Below, piece after piece: positions 1-10,917 of a stretch of 64,000 nucleotides of DNA. The translations under genes and the position numbers were made by a program. The notes below the pieces were generated by a model. The model saw nothing but the letters and a program-made list of their open reading frames with translations, made no database searches and was not told the DNA's origin. Source of the stretch: Gerris lacustris (taxonomy: Eukaryota > Arthropoda > Insecta > Hemiptera > Gerridae); contig OX578279.1 in assembly GCA_951217055.1 (NCBI GenBank), positions 27,616,173 to 27,680,172 on the forward strand. The letters are read 5' to 3'. The number at the start of each line of letters is the position of its first letter. The first letter of the stretch is position 1.

Positions 1-445
1 ACTCTATTTTTTCGAACAAACATATCTTAAAAACTACACGTCCGATTTTAATGAAATTTGTATGGCAGGTTATAATTAGCTCATTGTTGATCCCATATAA
101 GTTTCAAGCTTCTGTGCTCATTTGTTTCTCTATACCACATACGCACAAACATACATTTATTTACACCTATAGCTTAAAAGCACTTAGCTGATTTGCATGA
201 AACTTTTATAGTTTCTGGAAAGTAACCCGTAGATAGTCCCATATTAATTTGAATCTCAGCGCTCTTTAACTTTTGCTGAATTGATTCTTTAATTAATGTA
301 AAAAATCAAAATAATTTTTACACCTAAAAAAACCGGGGGAAACAATTAAACAAATTAAACATTAATGGCTTGTAAATGCATAAAATCAATAAAGTACGTG
401 ATAGGATGCGAGGAAGCTATGTAATCTATGAGTCTATTTTGAATG
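1..445 (-). mobile_element. Family B (DINE-1-like) repeat, partial, reverse orientation
   Basis: This matches the reverse complement of the complete family-B copy at 33436-34033, base for base over long blocks. Shared marks include the phrase reading GATTTTAATGAAATTTG, the CATACGCACAAACATAC microsatellite-like stretch, and the head block GATGCGAGGAAGCTATG near 405-422. The hairpin tail of the element would lie to the left of base 1, so the copy is cut by the window edge. It is non-coding. Orientation is defined here with the hairpin end as the 3' end. Confidence 0.75.
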
Positions 446-1600
446 GTGATCCATATCTGGTTATAATTTGCTTGGTAACCTTAGAAATGTAAACTTAGAT
501 TAAACTTAATCATATAAGATATACGAAGCCTTCACTATATCTAAGCAAAATTAATTCATTTATAAAAACTATCAAATTATCTTAGTTTATATTAAGGTTA
601 ATTATAATGCAAAACAGAATAAAAATTATATAAATAATATGAAACTAAGTTTCGACATTTTCACGCGGTTTGAAGAGAAAGAAGAAATGGGTTGAAAGCA
701 GACTGATGTAGAGATGAAGAGGAGAGAGAGAAAAAAAAGAGTTAAAAGTTGATTCGGAAAGTTAGAGTGTCAAGTTTTAAAACGAGTTTTTTAGACCTAG
801 AGCCTTTCTATCACTGAGCTTCCCCTTACTTTCAATGACATTTCTAAAAACTACTAGAGGTTTTTTTTTAAGAATACTTTTATCTTGGTTAAGTAATATC
901 GAGCAATGCAAGAGGAGGTTGATAACTACATGACTCGAGCAGGACAGTGTGGGTTGACACGGAGTATGAGGATGAAAGCTCTTCACATTTCCTTTCTAAT
1001 CCATGATGTTGGCAGTACAAAGCCGTGGGTTTACGTTGTACAACATCAAAATGTAAGTTTCATCTTTACTAATCCAAAATGAGTTCTTACTTTTGTTATG
1101 ACATATGTACTCTCAACAACTACTACCCAACTTTTACCTATCTTTTAACAATGATTTAATTCAATGATTTGATGTTAAAACTACAATATTCTCTCCACAA
1201 AACGTAAGCATTTGAAAATGAACATATCTTAGACGTCTACATATTTAAAGGTCTATTAACCCTTGATGTACCGAATCATTTACAACGATAATTCTTTAGA
1301 GAGATATTCAAATTATCATTTAAAAAAATCACTCCAAAGAAGTCGGACAAAACTTTCTCATTTTCATGGTGATACTGAATTTAAACCAATAATACCATAA
1401 TACCATTTACCCCTTAAATACCATATTTTATTAATTTGTTAGTAGGTAAATAGTTTAATAATAATAGTTGGCTGTTTACGTTTCAGTTGTAATATTATGC
1501 GGCATCAAATCTTATTTTTATTTACTATCTCGGAAACTATATTTTTTCCGGATTTTTTTAAAAAAAAATGTATGGTCAAAATTGTTGTAATAGGTTTAAA
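446..1600. other. AT-rich non-coding stretch
   Basis: No coding frame I can support. It contains a purine-rich block (about 665-745, GAGAGAGA type) and otherwise unstructured A+T-rich sequence. I recognise no repeat family here. Confidence 0.5.
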
Positions 1601-1605
1601 AATTG

Positions 1606-1695
1606 GTCTGTCAATTAGTGTGGCATACAGCTTCCTCGCGCCCAATCATGTTTACTTATTATTATCCCAATCACGTTTAATGATTATTACGACTC
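1606..1695 (+). mobile_element. Family B head fragment
   Basis: The stretch reading CAATTAGTGTGGCATACAGC followed by TTCCTCGCG is the family-B head seen at 33436, 45868 and 58752. The copy stops after about 90 bases and runs into a G/C homopolymer region. Confidence 0.7.
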
Positions 1696-1710
1696 ATCAG
1701 TGGGCCATCA

Positions 1711-1760
1711 CCCGGGGGGGGGGGACGTGCCCCCCCATCGTGCCCCCCCCCCCCCCCCCC
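1711..1760. repeat. G11 and C18 homopolymer tracts
   Basis: A run of 11 G (1714-1724), a short CCCCCC block, and a run of 18 C (1743-1760) stand out in an otherwise A+T-rich region. Opposed G and C runs could pair as a hairpin. Elsewhere in the window such runs sit at ends of hAT-like elements, so this may be a remnant of one. Confidence 0.7.
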
Positions 1761-2509
1761 TAAGTCAATGACCTAAAATTTAAGTATGCAATTCCGTAGC
1801 ACATGTGTTAGTAATAGTGTTAAGTGATAATCAAAAAAATAAATAAATAAGTGATTATATACCTAGTTTTGCCCGACATATTTTTTATTTGGCATTAAAG
1901 AAGAAGATGAAGAAGAAGAACAGAAGTAAGTAAAGTTATCAATCCGTTTAGGTCAAGGATCTATAAAATTGCGATGGAGCACTAAGTACATATACCTCCT
2001 GGGTAAAAATGTGTCGTCTATAGAACTTCTACATAAAATTACGACTGCGCATGCTCAGAACTTTTTAGTGGGACGAATTTCTTCCCGACTCGTATCCATT
2101 GTTTATTTTGAATGAAAGGTTACAATATAACATTTTTAAATCAATTTTTAAAACTTTTTAAATTAAATTGTTTTTAATTATCGAATAATTAATATTAATT
2201 AATTTGGAAACGGGTCTCTATTGTAGAATAAGATTTTATTCTACAAAATTGTCACATTAAATTGTATAGTGAATGTCAAAAAAATAATGCATACAATTTT
2301 AAAAAGTTTAACTTAAATATTATACATATTTATAAAATTATAAATATTTAATACTTTATCTTATTATAGTTAAGAAAATAAGATGAATTTAAACTAGATA
2401 GGAACTTCGTTTAAATAAGCCTGTCAATTGTTGCGGCAGTGTTTAATAAATGAATTAGTAGAATTTATTTATTGAAAATATTTTATCGAAATTTATATTA
2501 CATTTTATT

Positions 2510-3290
2510 GTTATAGTCCAGTTAATAAGTAAAAATTATTGCAAAAGGTCGGGTATCTACAATTTTTGGATAAGTTGTTGGGACCAATGCCACTAGTAAA
2601 CAAAACAAGTTTGCAGAAAAAAAAATCCTGTACCAGCAGAGTTATTAATATCTCTGTTTATATGTATCGAAGTGTAAAAGTAGTCATTATCAATATTGAT
2701 AAGGGCAACATTGAAATTTGGTATACCTGTTCCTTTTATTAGTGCTCCGACTAAGTTCATTGGGGAATATTATCAGTCAAAGCGTCCACGTACAACCCTC
2801 TCGCAAACGTAATTGTAAAATTTAAAATTGGAATTTTAGGTCGAGAAAGATTCTATATTTTTATATTCTTCGAGACAAAACTATTTTTGCAATTATATTT
2901 ATTTATTTATTTATTTTTTTGTTAGTGAAGCCAGCAGAGGGCACAGCCATATGAAGGATCATCACATATATTTAATTGCAACACGTTTTAAAAAGAGAAA
3001 ATGAAGTAGAAAAAAATTATATATAAAGAAGAAAAAAGTTTATCCTCAACAATATTGATAATTACTTTTACTCTCCGATGCATAGGCACAAAGATATTGT
3101 ACAAAACCAAAAAAAAGAAGGAATCTGTCTTCGTTTTTTCGATATAACTCTGCTTGAACAAGGTTTCCTTCTCTGCAAACTTGGGAATTTTACTTGTGGC
3201 ATTGGTCCTAACCACATATCCAAAAATTGCAGACACCCGACCTTTCGCAAGGAAGACTATTTTTTTGTACTTATTGACTGGAGTGTTAGA
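2510..3290. repeat. Foldback: inverted pair with about 200-bp arms
   Basis: The left arm (about 2510-2706) reads AAAGGTCGGGTATCTAC, TTTTTGGATAAGTTGTTGGG, CAAGTTTGCAGA and TATCAATATTGA. The right arm (about 3044-3290) carries the same blocks in reverse complement with moderate divergence. The loop is about 340 bases and holds a short TTTA-repeat and a 47.7-kb-like segment. The phrase TTTTTTGGTATGTTGTTAGG with CAAGTTTGCAG also occurs in both arms of the palindromic element at 26.5-30.5 kb, so the two are probably related. Short open frames on both strands here are by-products of the inverted repeat. Confidence 0.75.
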
Positions 3291-3599
3291 TATACTCTAC
3301 TATTTTTATTTTTAACCTAATACTATCAGCTAATTTCTGTTGAACTCAAAACATTTGGCGTACTTAATTTGTTTGTTAATTCACGTAACTAATATATTTT
3401 TAAAATGTACCAATTTATTTTTCTGGCTACTAAAATAAAACATTAATCTATTATATAATGTACAACTTTTAATGATAAAATATTATTTAAATATAATTTT
3501 GTTTCATAAAATATCCAGGTCTTAAATTTATTTGTATAAAACAACATTTTAGATGCTCTTGGAATTGGCTAAAAAGACGTTTTCAAGTAACGTAAACAA

Positions 3600-3675
3600 C
3601 AAAAATTTCCCGGACCCCCCTAAAAGAGATGCTATCCCCCCCCCCCTTCAAAATTGCCTGGTTCCGCCCTTGATA
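3600..3675 (-). mobile_element. hAT-like element end with poly-C
   Basis: Read in reverse complement, the sequence ending near 3673 gives CAAGGGCGGAACCAGG followed after a short spacer by a G run. That is the typical look of hAT terminal repeats, of the CAGGGGCGGATCCAGG kind. The partner end was not found. Confidence 0.5.
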
Positions 3676-3739
3676 TGAAGTAATTTAAGAACAAAGAAAA
3701 CAAGACACCTTAATTGTCTGTGATTATGCTAAGCCCACA

Positions 3740-3830
3740 TTACTTCCCCTTATTTTTTTTAAATCTGCCCCCCCCCCCCCCCCCCAAAAAAAAAAAAAAA
3801 AAAACAATTCTGGGTGCACCACAGCGACTC
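3740..3830. mobile_element. Probable second hAT-like end, C18-A19 tract
   Basis: A run of 18 C (3768-3785) is followed directly by 19 A (3786-3804), then ATTCTGGGTGCACCACAG. This resembles a hAT terminal repeat of the CAGTGGCGCACCCAGA kind in reverse orientation, degenerate at the outermost bases. No target duplication was identified. Confidence 0.4.
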
Positions 3831-5235
3831 ATTATCATTATTGTCTGATTTAAAAATATGAAGATTTTAATATACATTAATTTTAGGTATTGTTATAGTA
3901 GTTTTAATTTTTATCCTTTAATGAAAATATATTTTATGGCACTCTCATGGGGAAAGATTTTTAACGAAATATTTACAATTATTAAATTATTATGACAGAC
4001 CTTTTAACAAAATAGGATCGAAACGTCTCATATTACTAAATTAATTTTCACACTCCTACAAAACCATATAAAAATAAAAATGGTTTTAATTTACTAAAAT
4101 ACTTAATATACTATTTAGCATATTTTATATTTATGTATTTCACTTATATGTTGAGTTGTAGGACGTGAGGAAACAATTTTCCATAATTGGCACACTAGTT
4201 TTAATTTTAAATAATGAGCGACTTTTTATTCACATGCTCCACTGTCATATGCGACCACACTAGGTTAATAGTATTGTTAATACAGAATAATATTGACTAT
4301 TTGGAAGTTCGTATTGAAGGCAAAGTTAATTATGAATGAAATTTATAAAAATTGATTAATGGATTGACAATATTATTAATGAATCAATCAATATTTTGAC
4401 CGAAAGCGATATAGGGATTAAACGTAACGAAGTGATAAATTGTATATTTCTGATGATGCATTCTGGTTTTACAAAAGCTGGGGAGAAATATTGTCATATC
4501 TACATTATGTGGAAAAAGTGAAAGAATAAGATTAAGACGTATTTTTTTAAAAAGATAAAAATGTTGTATGGCCAGAGTCAATTGCTCAAGTTTGACCTCT
4601 CTCCTAACTAAGAATCCTCTGTTAAGTTTCTTTATAGACTCAAGTTGAACAAGTTTTAAGCAGTTGTTTGAGTTTTGTCTGTTGTGGGGTCTTTAGTTTG
4701 TCCCTGGTCTTTACTCGGTCTTCTAGGCTGGCTGTTCCACCCTCAGGACTTGGCGACACAAGACATGGGGGCGCCCGCACTTACAAAGCCTCAGAAACCT
4801 CCTTCTATTTCTACTCCCTCTTCTTCCTTGTATTTGGCTTCCAGCTTTTCAAACAAACTTAATAACATACTATATATTATCAAGTATTACATATTATATT
4901 GCTTTTTATTTATCAACCAAGCATTATCAATGTTATAGTTAGCCGATGATTCAAATGATTGCAACTAAACTTTAATAATAATAATTTTATCAAAAACACT
5001 TTACGAGAGTATTCTGCGTTTAAAAATGAATAAACTACTAGAAATACTACAGCGTAATCTTAAAGTTAAACGTAATCAGTGCAGTACTTGCAGACTAGAA
5101 TATTTTGTTGTTTTTTATGACTAATCAACTAGTGGTTGCCGATGATCAAATGAGTAAACGTTAAATCAAAAACAAGACATTTATATGTGAGAATTTATAA
5201 AATAAAATAGATGGAGAGGGGTGGAATATGTAGTT
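3831..5235. other. AT-rich non-coding stretch
   Basis: No recognisable gene or repeat. The short frames here (for example 4384-4581 on the minus strand and 4668-4938 on the plus strand) have no motif I recognise. Confidence 0.5.
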
Positions 5236-5237
5236 TT

Positions 5238-5290
5238 TTTTAGGGTCCGTAAGCAAAACGAGTACCTTTATATATTTCTTCATGGACACC
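5238..5290 (-). mobile_element. Family D end fragment
   Basis: TTTTAGGGTCCGTAAGCAAAA followed by an ACCTTTATAT-like block is the reverse complement of the tail of the complete family-D element at 10918-11610. The rest has diverged beyond recognition. Confidence 0.55.
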
Positions 5291-5509
5291 TAGCAACTTT
5301 GTCATGGAACAAGTGTACCGGGGCAAGTTTTGCGGCTGTTGCTAGACATATTTCACGTGTTCCGAGACTGTCGCGATACAACAGTCTCAAGTCACAGGTT
5401 TCCCAAAAAAAACGGGGAACATGATACAATGTAGCACAAAATTTCGTCTATACGTATTCCGAGACTTCCAACTTCCGAGTAAATTTCTCTACAGTCCGCC
5501 TTGGAAAGA

Positions 5510-6030
5510 ACTTTAAAACTACTTTAATTATTACTGAACATTTTATCAAAATTTACCATTAAATATCTTCTCCTGGGCAGGGAATCGAACTCTGTCCGCG
5601 TTTTAAGCTATTTTCTCAGGAACTAGATTTTTCCCGGGAAATCGGCTTATATCGTTAAATTCGTATTTAAATGGACTATATTTTAGAATTTTTTTATTAA
5701 AATCGTCGGAACCGTTTACGAGAAATAATTTTTTTTCACGTTTTTGGGGGGTAGCACCAAATTAGAAAAGCTAAAAGCTAAAATTCATTTCTCGATTTCG
5801 CCTCGGGGTATGATTTTTTGAACATGTATGCCAAATTTCGTCAGAATCGGCCCAGTAGTTTAGGCTCCAGGTGTCTGCACAAACGACAGAAAGACAACAG
5901 ACGACAGACAGACATTTTTTAAAAACCACTTTTTTGGACTCAGGGGACCTCAAAACGTGTAAATTCATCAAAATCTCAAAATCGAATTTTCGCGCAATCA
6001 CAATAGTTTCTCTTTATATGAGAAAGTAAA
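5510..6030 (+). mobile_element. Family A (DINE-1-like) repeat, head truncated
   Basis: This copy matches the full family-A copies at 54100-54706 and 60842-61463 but lacks the head with GGTCCGAGACAACTCAGAC. In order it holds a B-box-like segment (GGGAATCGAACTCTG, about 5580-5596), the phrase CCAAATTTCGTCAGAATCGG, a GACA-rich stretch (about 5885-5912), the block TTGGACTCAGGGGACCTC, and the tail hairpin CTCTTTATATGAGAAAG. It is non-coding. Short frames on either strand are accidental. Confidence 0.85.
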
Positions 6031-7571
6031 AATTAAAGATGTGCAGGCCTTCCCATGTCTTTAAAATGGCTAGAACTGCTTTCTTCAACACATACCTATC
6101 TTTGGAAATCTTTCGTCCTACCATCGGCAAAAGGGTTTTGAAATGGGCAGGAATCGTTCTCAGAAAAAAGCCATCGTCATCCTCTTGCTATAATTTCTCG
6201 AGAAGATTCGCACCAACGTTAATGCCTACCTGAAATAGATTTCTTCTCCAGTACCGTTTAGGATAACGATTTTTTTCTCTTATTAAGTAACCTTACATTA
6301 TTACGCACTAGTTAAATTTCCCGGGATATCGTGCTCAATTTTGTTGCAAAACTGACTCTGATTTCCGTTTAGGTGCATGTAGGTGTGGACAAACGACATT
6401 GTTTGGTGACAGTCTAGGAATAATGGATCGTGACTCGTGACTGTCCCTGTCCCTATACAATATCGCGCTACTTTCTCGCTAGATGTATACAAGGCTTAAT
6501 AACACAAACACAGGAAACCCTTTAACGGAAATACGTCATGTGGGGTGTTAAATTAATTAGGAGGACGGTCTAAGTACAAATGTATATTTGCTTTTGTTTT
6601 TGTACTCATTCATCTTTGAACCATGACGTGTCCTTGAAAAGTACGTTTTTTGTGTCCCTCTCCCATTTTTTTTTTTTTTTTTTTTACAAATCAGCGATCA
6701 AAAAATCTGATAAAAATCATGGTTTTTATTTAAGACATTTTTCATACATCACATATTTTGTGAGAAAGAAGTACTAGGCAATGACTGAATACAGATAATC
6801 TTATTTGAAAGAGAATGGGTAAGAAGAGTGCGTATCAAATATTAAAATAATTTAAAACCTTGGCCGAGTAAGCTAGCTGGTGAGTTTCACCAAAAGAAAT
6901 CACAGCCAGAGAGGTTTTCAAACTTTTTTTTTATACTCAACATACATTAAACAAAGACGACAGAAAACTAAATAAGAAAGAAACCATACGTAATCCGTTT
7001 GACATTATGTACGAGTATGCAGCTAATGGTTAGGAAAACTTAAATCTTCTCTTTAAAGAAGGAGTAACAAACATTATATTCTTTTAGAACTCATCTAAGT
7101 TCACAACTAACTATGTTCTGATGACTTATTAATAGGTTAAAAGTACTTTGCAGAAATTATATATATATCTATATTTTAAAGCTCTTTTGTTAAATATTTC
7201 TGTATTTCTTTAAATATTTCTGTAACTCTAAGAAGGTCTTTTCGTTCGGCAGGTCCAAGCATTTAGCGAAACAAACTTTAAAAACTCTGATGATACCTTC
7301 TTAAAATATTTTCAACATCCCTTATTTAAAAGTTAATAATTATAATTTGTGATAATAAAAATATAAAGTGTTATTAGGCTCGTATAGCATATGCTATTTT
7401 ATCCGTGGTAGCAGACAATGAAAAAACATTAAATATTAATCAATAATCAATATAATAATAACAAATATTAGTACATACTTAAGATTTTAAAAAAAAGAAA
7501 CCTTAAAAAGAGGTTACACTATAAGAAAAGATAAATAAAACGCATTGGCATCTAGCGGATTTTAATCGTAC
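6031..7571. other. Non-coding stretch with poly-T
   Basis: No gene seen. A T tract of about 20 lies near 6667-6686, and a short (TA)n lies near 7160. This is the left flank of the LINE insertion that follows. Confidence 0.5.
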
Positions 7572-7585
7572 TAAGAAGCATTTCT
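7572..7585. repeat. Left target-site duplication of LINE
   Basis: TAAGAAGCATTTCT here is repeated exactly at 10026-10039. The two 14-mers bracket the whole LINE insertion. Confidence 0.9.
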
Positions 7586-7614
7586 CTGGGATACCAATCT
7601 GTGACTTTTATGGT

Positions 7615-9258
7615 TTATCTATCTTTGTCGGATCTTGCTACATGTCCTGCCCAGTTCCATTTCAACGCTCTCGCCACTACAACAACGTCCCTTACTCCGG
7701 TTCTCCTTCTGATTTCTGAGTTCCTGATCTTTTCTGTTTTCTTCACTCCAAGCATGCTTCTCTCCATTGCTCTCTGCGTCACCATTAGTCTCGCTGCGTC
7801 CCCTTTATTCATGGCCCAAGTCTGTGCTCCATAAGTGAGACATGGTAAAATGCATGCGTCGAAAACTTGCTGTTTCAATCTTATAGCCATTTTGCTTTTG
7901 AACACGAACTTTAGGGACCAGTACTTATTCCAGCTCATCGTAATTCTTCTGTCAATATCTTTCCTCGTTGCTTTTTCAAAGGAGACTAACTGACCTAAAT
8001 AGACGGCTTCCTTGACCCATTGTAATGGTTTACCTTCAAGGTGTAATGGTTCTACTCCGCTGTTAGTCATTAACTGTGTTTTCATAGGGTTTATTTTGAA
8101 ACCAGCTTTCTTTCCTTCTAAGTTAAGACTTTCTAACATCAGTTTCAATTCAAATGCAGATTTGGAAAATATAATGACGTCATCGGCGAATCTCAAATGT
8201 GTCAAATATTCCCCGTTTATTTTGATCCCCATGTCCCTCCAGTCTACCTTCCTGAACACGTACTCGCTAGCTAATATGAACAGGTCTGTAGACAGCGGTT
8301 CACCTTGCTTAACGCCCTTCTTTAGTTGGAAATACTGGCCTGGTCTTTCTAACACAATTCTGCCTTCACTCTTGCTGTAGATTTCTTTAATTTTTTGCAC
8401 AGCTATTTCTTCTATATTTGCTTCTTCAAGGCATGCAAATAAATATCCGTGGTCCAAGGAATCAAACGCTTTTTCATAATCTATGAACGCCATGTATAAT
8501 TCTATGTTATATTCCTTACTCTTTTCCATAATCTGTCTCATTACATGCAAGTGATCTATGGTAGAGTACCCGCTTCTAAATCCTGCCTGCTCTACAGGCT
8601 GACACTGCTCGACCTGACGCTTTATTCTGCCTTTTAATACTTTTGAAAATACCTTACTAAGGACAGGCAGTAAACTTATCGGCCGGTAATTGTTAAGATC
8701 ACCACTGTCTCCCTTCTTGTGAATGAGAATTATATTTGCCTTAGTCCATTCGTCGGGGATCATATCTCCTTCCGTAATTTTATTAAACAGCGCAGTAATC
8801 ACAGGAGATATCACTTCGGCAGAGATTTTTAACATTTCATTTGTTATTTCATCTTCTCCTGGGGCTTTGTTTGTTTTTAACTTTTTTATAATTGATATCA
8901 CTTCATCGGTAAGTATTGGGGGAAAGTTTAAGTAGGTGTTGCTATTTAAGTTATTAATATTGTTTACTGTTTCTATTGAATGGTTATTACTGTAAAGGTT
9001 TTCATAAAATTTTGATGCATTTATTATTATCTCTTCTCGGTCCATGGTTGTTTTACCGTTCAGAACTTTAAGGCTAGGAATCCACTTCTTTCCTTGGCTA
9101 ATACTTCTTTTCGCTTTCTTTATCGAGTTGGAACCTTCAATTATATTTTCGACTGTCTTAGAGTAATATTCATTGGTATCCCAGAGAGAAAAAACGCAAG
9201 AGAGGAAGACCGACCAGACGTTGGAGAGACGATCTAGTGGAAGAAGCTGGCGTGGCAT
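7615..9258 (-). pseudogene. LINE reverse transcriptase (RTE-like), 5'-truncated
   Basis: An open frame of 547 codons. Residues 1-29 are antisense to the 3' fragment and are not part of the enzyme; true element sequence begins near residue 30. Recognisable reverse transcriptase blocks follow: NKAPGEDEITNEM (about 130-142), YRPISLLPVLSKVFSK (about 191-206), QAGFRSGYSTIDHLH (about 224-238), AFIDYEKAFDSLDH with the first catalytic Asp (about 257-270), GVKQGEPLS (about 315-323), and LRFADDVIIF with the catalytic Asp pair (about 355-364). A thumb region and an HVARSDKDR block close it. A TAA stop ends the frame where related elements continue with Trp, and the next residues are found on the other strand from 9172. 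RTE elements normally encode an upstream apurinic endonuclease; none is present. The frame is otherwise open, which suggests a young insertion, but it cannot be autonomous. Confidence 0.9.
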
Positions 9259-9330
9259 GGTCTAGAACGGCACAGGACAGAAGCTCATGGAACACCATGT
9301 TGGAGGCCTATGCCCAGAAATGGGCCTAAT
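9172..9330 (+). pseudogene. C-terminal tail of the same LINE ORF
   Basis: In frame from 9173 the plus strand reads WYPREKKRKRGRPTRRWRDD, then a stretch with EEAGVAWSRTAQDRSSWN, ending EAYAQKWA and a TAA stop near 9328. Basic GRPxxRW followed by a W-A-x-DR-x-x-W pattern is the usual C-terminal end of RTE-type LINE proteins. It continues the frame interrupted at 7615 on the opposite strand, which proves the inverted arrangement. Confidence 0.88.
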
Positions 9331-10025
9331 TCCATCAAAGAGAGAACTTTATTGCTTATAAAAATAAATATTTACAAAAAAATAAAAAATGAATAAATAA
9401 ATAAAAATAATAATTAAAATCAAATGTAAAAATACATAAATTAAGTTAAGATTTTAGTAATTATATAATATAATAATATTTTTAGTAATTATAAATAACA
9501 ATACTTGTGGGATTGTAATAATAAGGTGTGAGAATGTATGTATGCAATTTATGTGTGTGTTTATATTACGAACGTTAAGAGAAAATATATTCAAATTTTT
9601 GCAAGGAAGGTTATACGTATTAATGTCAAAAATCAGTGAAGTATTTTATTTTTATTTATTTATTTTATTTTTATTTTGGAAATTATTTGGTAAAACTATA
9701 AGATAAATGCAGATGAAGTGAATATTAAGAATTGATTATTTTAATTATTTAAGAATTTTAATTATTTATTACACTAAAGTATTTTATTTTATCTTGTTTA
9801 TTTTTGTTTTTGTAATTATTAGATAACACTATTAGCTGAACAGAGAATAAATTAATATTTAAAATGCTTGGAGGTTATCACATATAAGTATATTATTTCA
9901 CATTAATAATAGTCATACGATAGGCATAGATGCATACATTTTGTAATTTATTTTATTTTTATAATATCAATGTAAACTGCGTTAGAAGGAATAATAAAGG
10001 CTTTATTATTATTATTATATTATTA
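9331..10025 (+). other. 3' UTR and TTA-repeat tail of the LINE
   Basis: Very A+T-rich, with several AAATAAATAA runs. It ends AATAAAGGC and then TTA/ATT repeats (about 10002-10025) just before the right target duplication. A short simple-repeat tail rather than poly-A is usual for RTE elements. Confidence 0.8.
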
Positions 10026-10039
10026 TAAGAAGCATTTCT
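10026..10039. repeat. Right target-site duplication of LINE
   Basis: TAAGAAGCATTTCT, identical to 7572-7585. Confidence 0.9.
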
Positions 10040-10124
10040 ACAAAGATCGCAGCGCTAAAACCGGAAGTTTTGATAACTATCAGCTGTAAAGAAAAAAAGT
10101 TTTCTTTTTTCTTTAAAAAAACGC

Positions 10125-10234
10125 GTCGAGTGCGGAAAGTAGCATTTTGCATGCGAGTGTGGAGTTTGCACCCGAGCGACAGCGAGGGTAGTAAAACCAC
10201 ACGAGCAATGCAAAATGCCGTTTTCGCACGAGTT
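10125..10234. repeat. Imperfect palindrome, about 50-bp arms
   Basis: GCATTTTGCATGCGAGTGTGG (left) faces CCACACGAGCAATGCAAAATGC (right) in reverse complement. The centre ACCCGAGCGACAGCGAGGGT is itself self-complementary. It is G+C-richer than its surroundings and is probably a small MITE. Two overlapping open frames arise from the symmetry. Confidence 0.75.
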
Positions 10235-10572
10235 GCGTACCGTACTTTATCTACGATTGTTAGATTTAAATAATAAATACAGAAAATATAGAATAGAAAA
10301 AAATAGAATAAGAAAAATAGAATAGAAAAAAATAAATTTGCTGTATGTAAGTTCGTATCTCTTCTCTTGATAAAGATGGCATTAATCTTGAGTTGCATTT
10401 TTTGCCGAACTAATTATTTCTGGAGGAGTATTATTCTCTACATTTTCGTCAAAGCCACTTGATTCATTTATTGGTTTTCACTAAAAACTCGATATAAACA
10501 GTTACTTTAATAAAATAATAGCAAATTAGTTTTGTTAAATGTAAACAAACTCGCTAATCGTGCGTAAAGCTG

Positions 10573-10621
10573 AAGAATTCCTCTTCTTTACCGCGCTAGC
10601 GTGGTAAAGAAGAGAAATTCT
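10573..10621. repeat. Short hairpin, about 21-bp stem
   Basis: AAGAATTCCTCTTCTTTACC pairs with the downstream GGTAAAGAAGAGAAATTCTT with one mismatch, around a CGCGCTAGCG-type centre. Confidence 0.8.
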
Positions 10622-10917
10622 TTAGAACTATGAGACGCGCATGCGCAATGAATACAAGTACGTAAATAATCACTTTCTACGCATCTAAACAGAGATATAA
10701 TGTTTATATTTCGTATCAATCGTTAATAATTTTTTTTTTCTTTACAGCTAGGAGTAAAGAAAAAAAATTTTAAATCCACGTAATGAAAAAATGGATTGTA
10801 GCTACGTTTTTTAGGCTCTAAAGTTACTATTTCACAGCCTACCACGGAAAAACATAATTCTCTCTTTCAATGCATGATTAATAAACAGGTCAAGTATGTG
10901 CTAGTCAGCACACAGCG

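Larger units (their letters stand above)
7586..10025 (+). mobile_element. RTE-type LINE insertion with 5' inversion (twin priming)
   Basis: This is one retrotransposon insertion built of two pieces. Bases 7586-9171 hold the internal (reverse transcriptase) part on the minus strand. Bases 9172-10025 hold the 3' end on the plus strand: the last about 50 codons, an about 700-base 3' UTR, and a tail of TTA/ATT repeats after AATAAAGGC. Both junctions use the same element position: ATTGGTATCCCAGA is present at 9172-9185 and, in reverse complement, at 7584-7597. The order fits priming of the second cDNA by the other target strand, with a TCT/AGA match at the left junction. The 5' end of the element, including any endonuclease, is absent. 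Confidence 0.9.

Noticed and set aside
5885..5912. GACAGAC-type arrays considered as CRISPR-like repeats
   Set aside because: They are short microsatellites inside interspersed elements, without unique spacers, in a eukaryotic genome.
7601..8935. Plus-strand open frames over the LINE (7601-7834, 8012-8380, 8723-8935)
   Set aside because: Antisense shadows of the reverse transcriptase frame.
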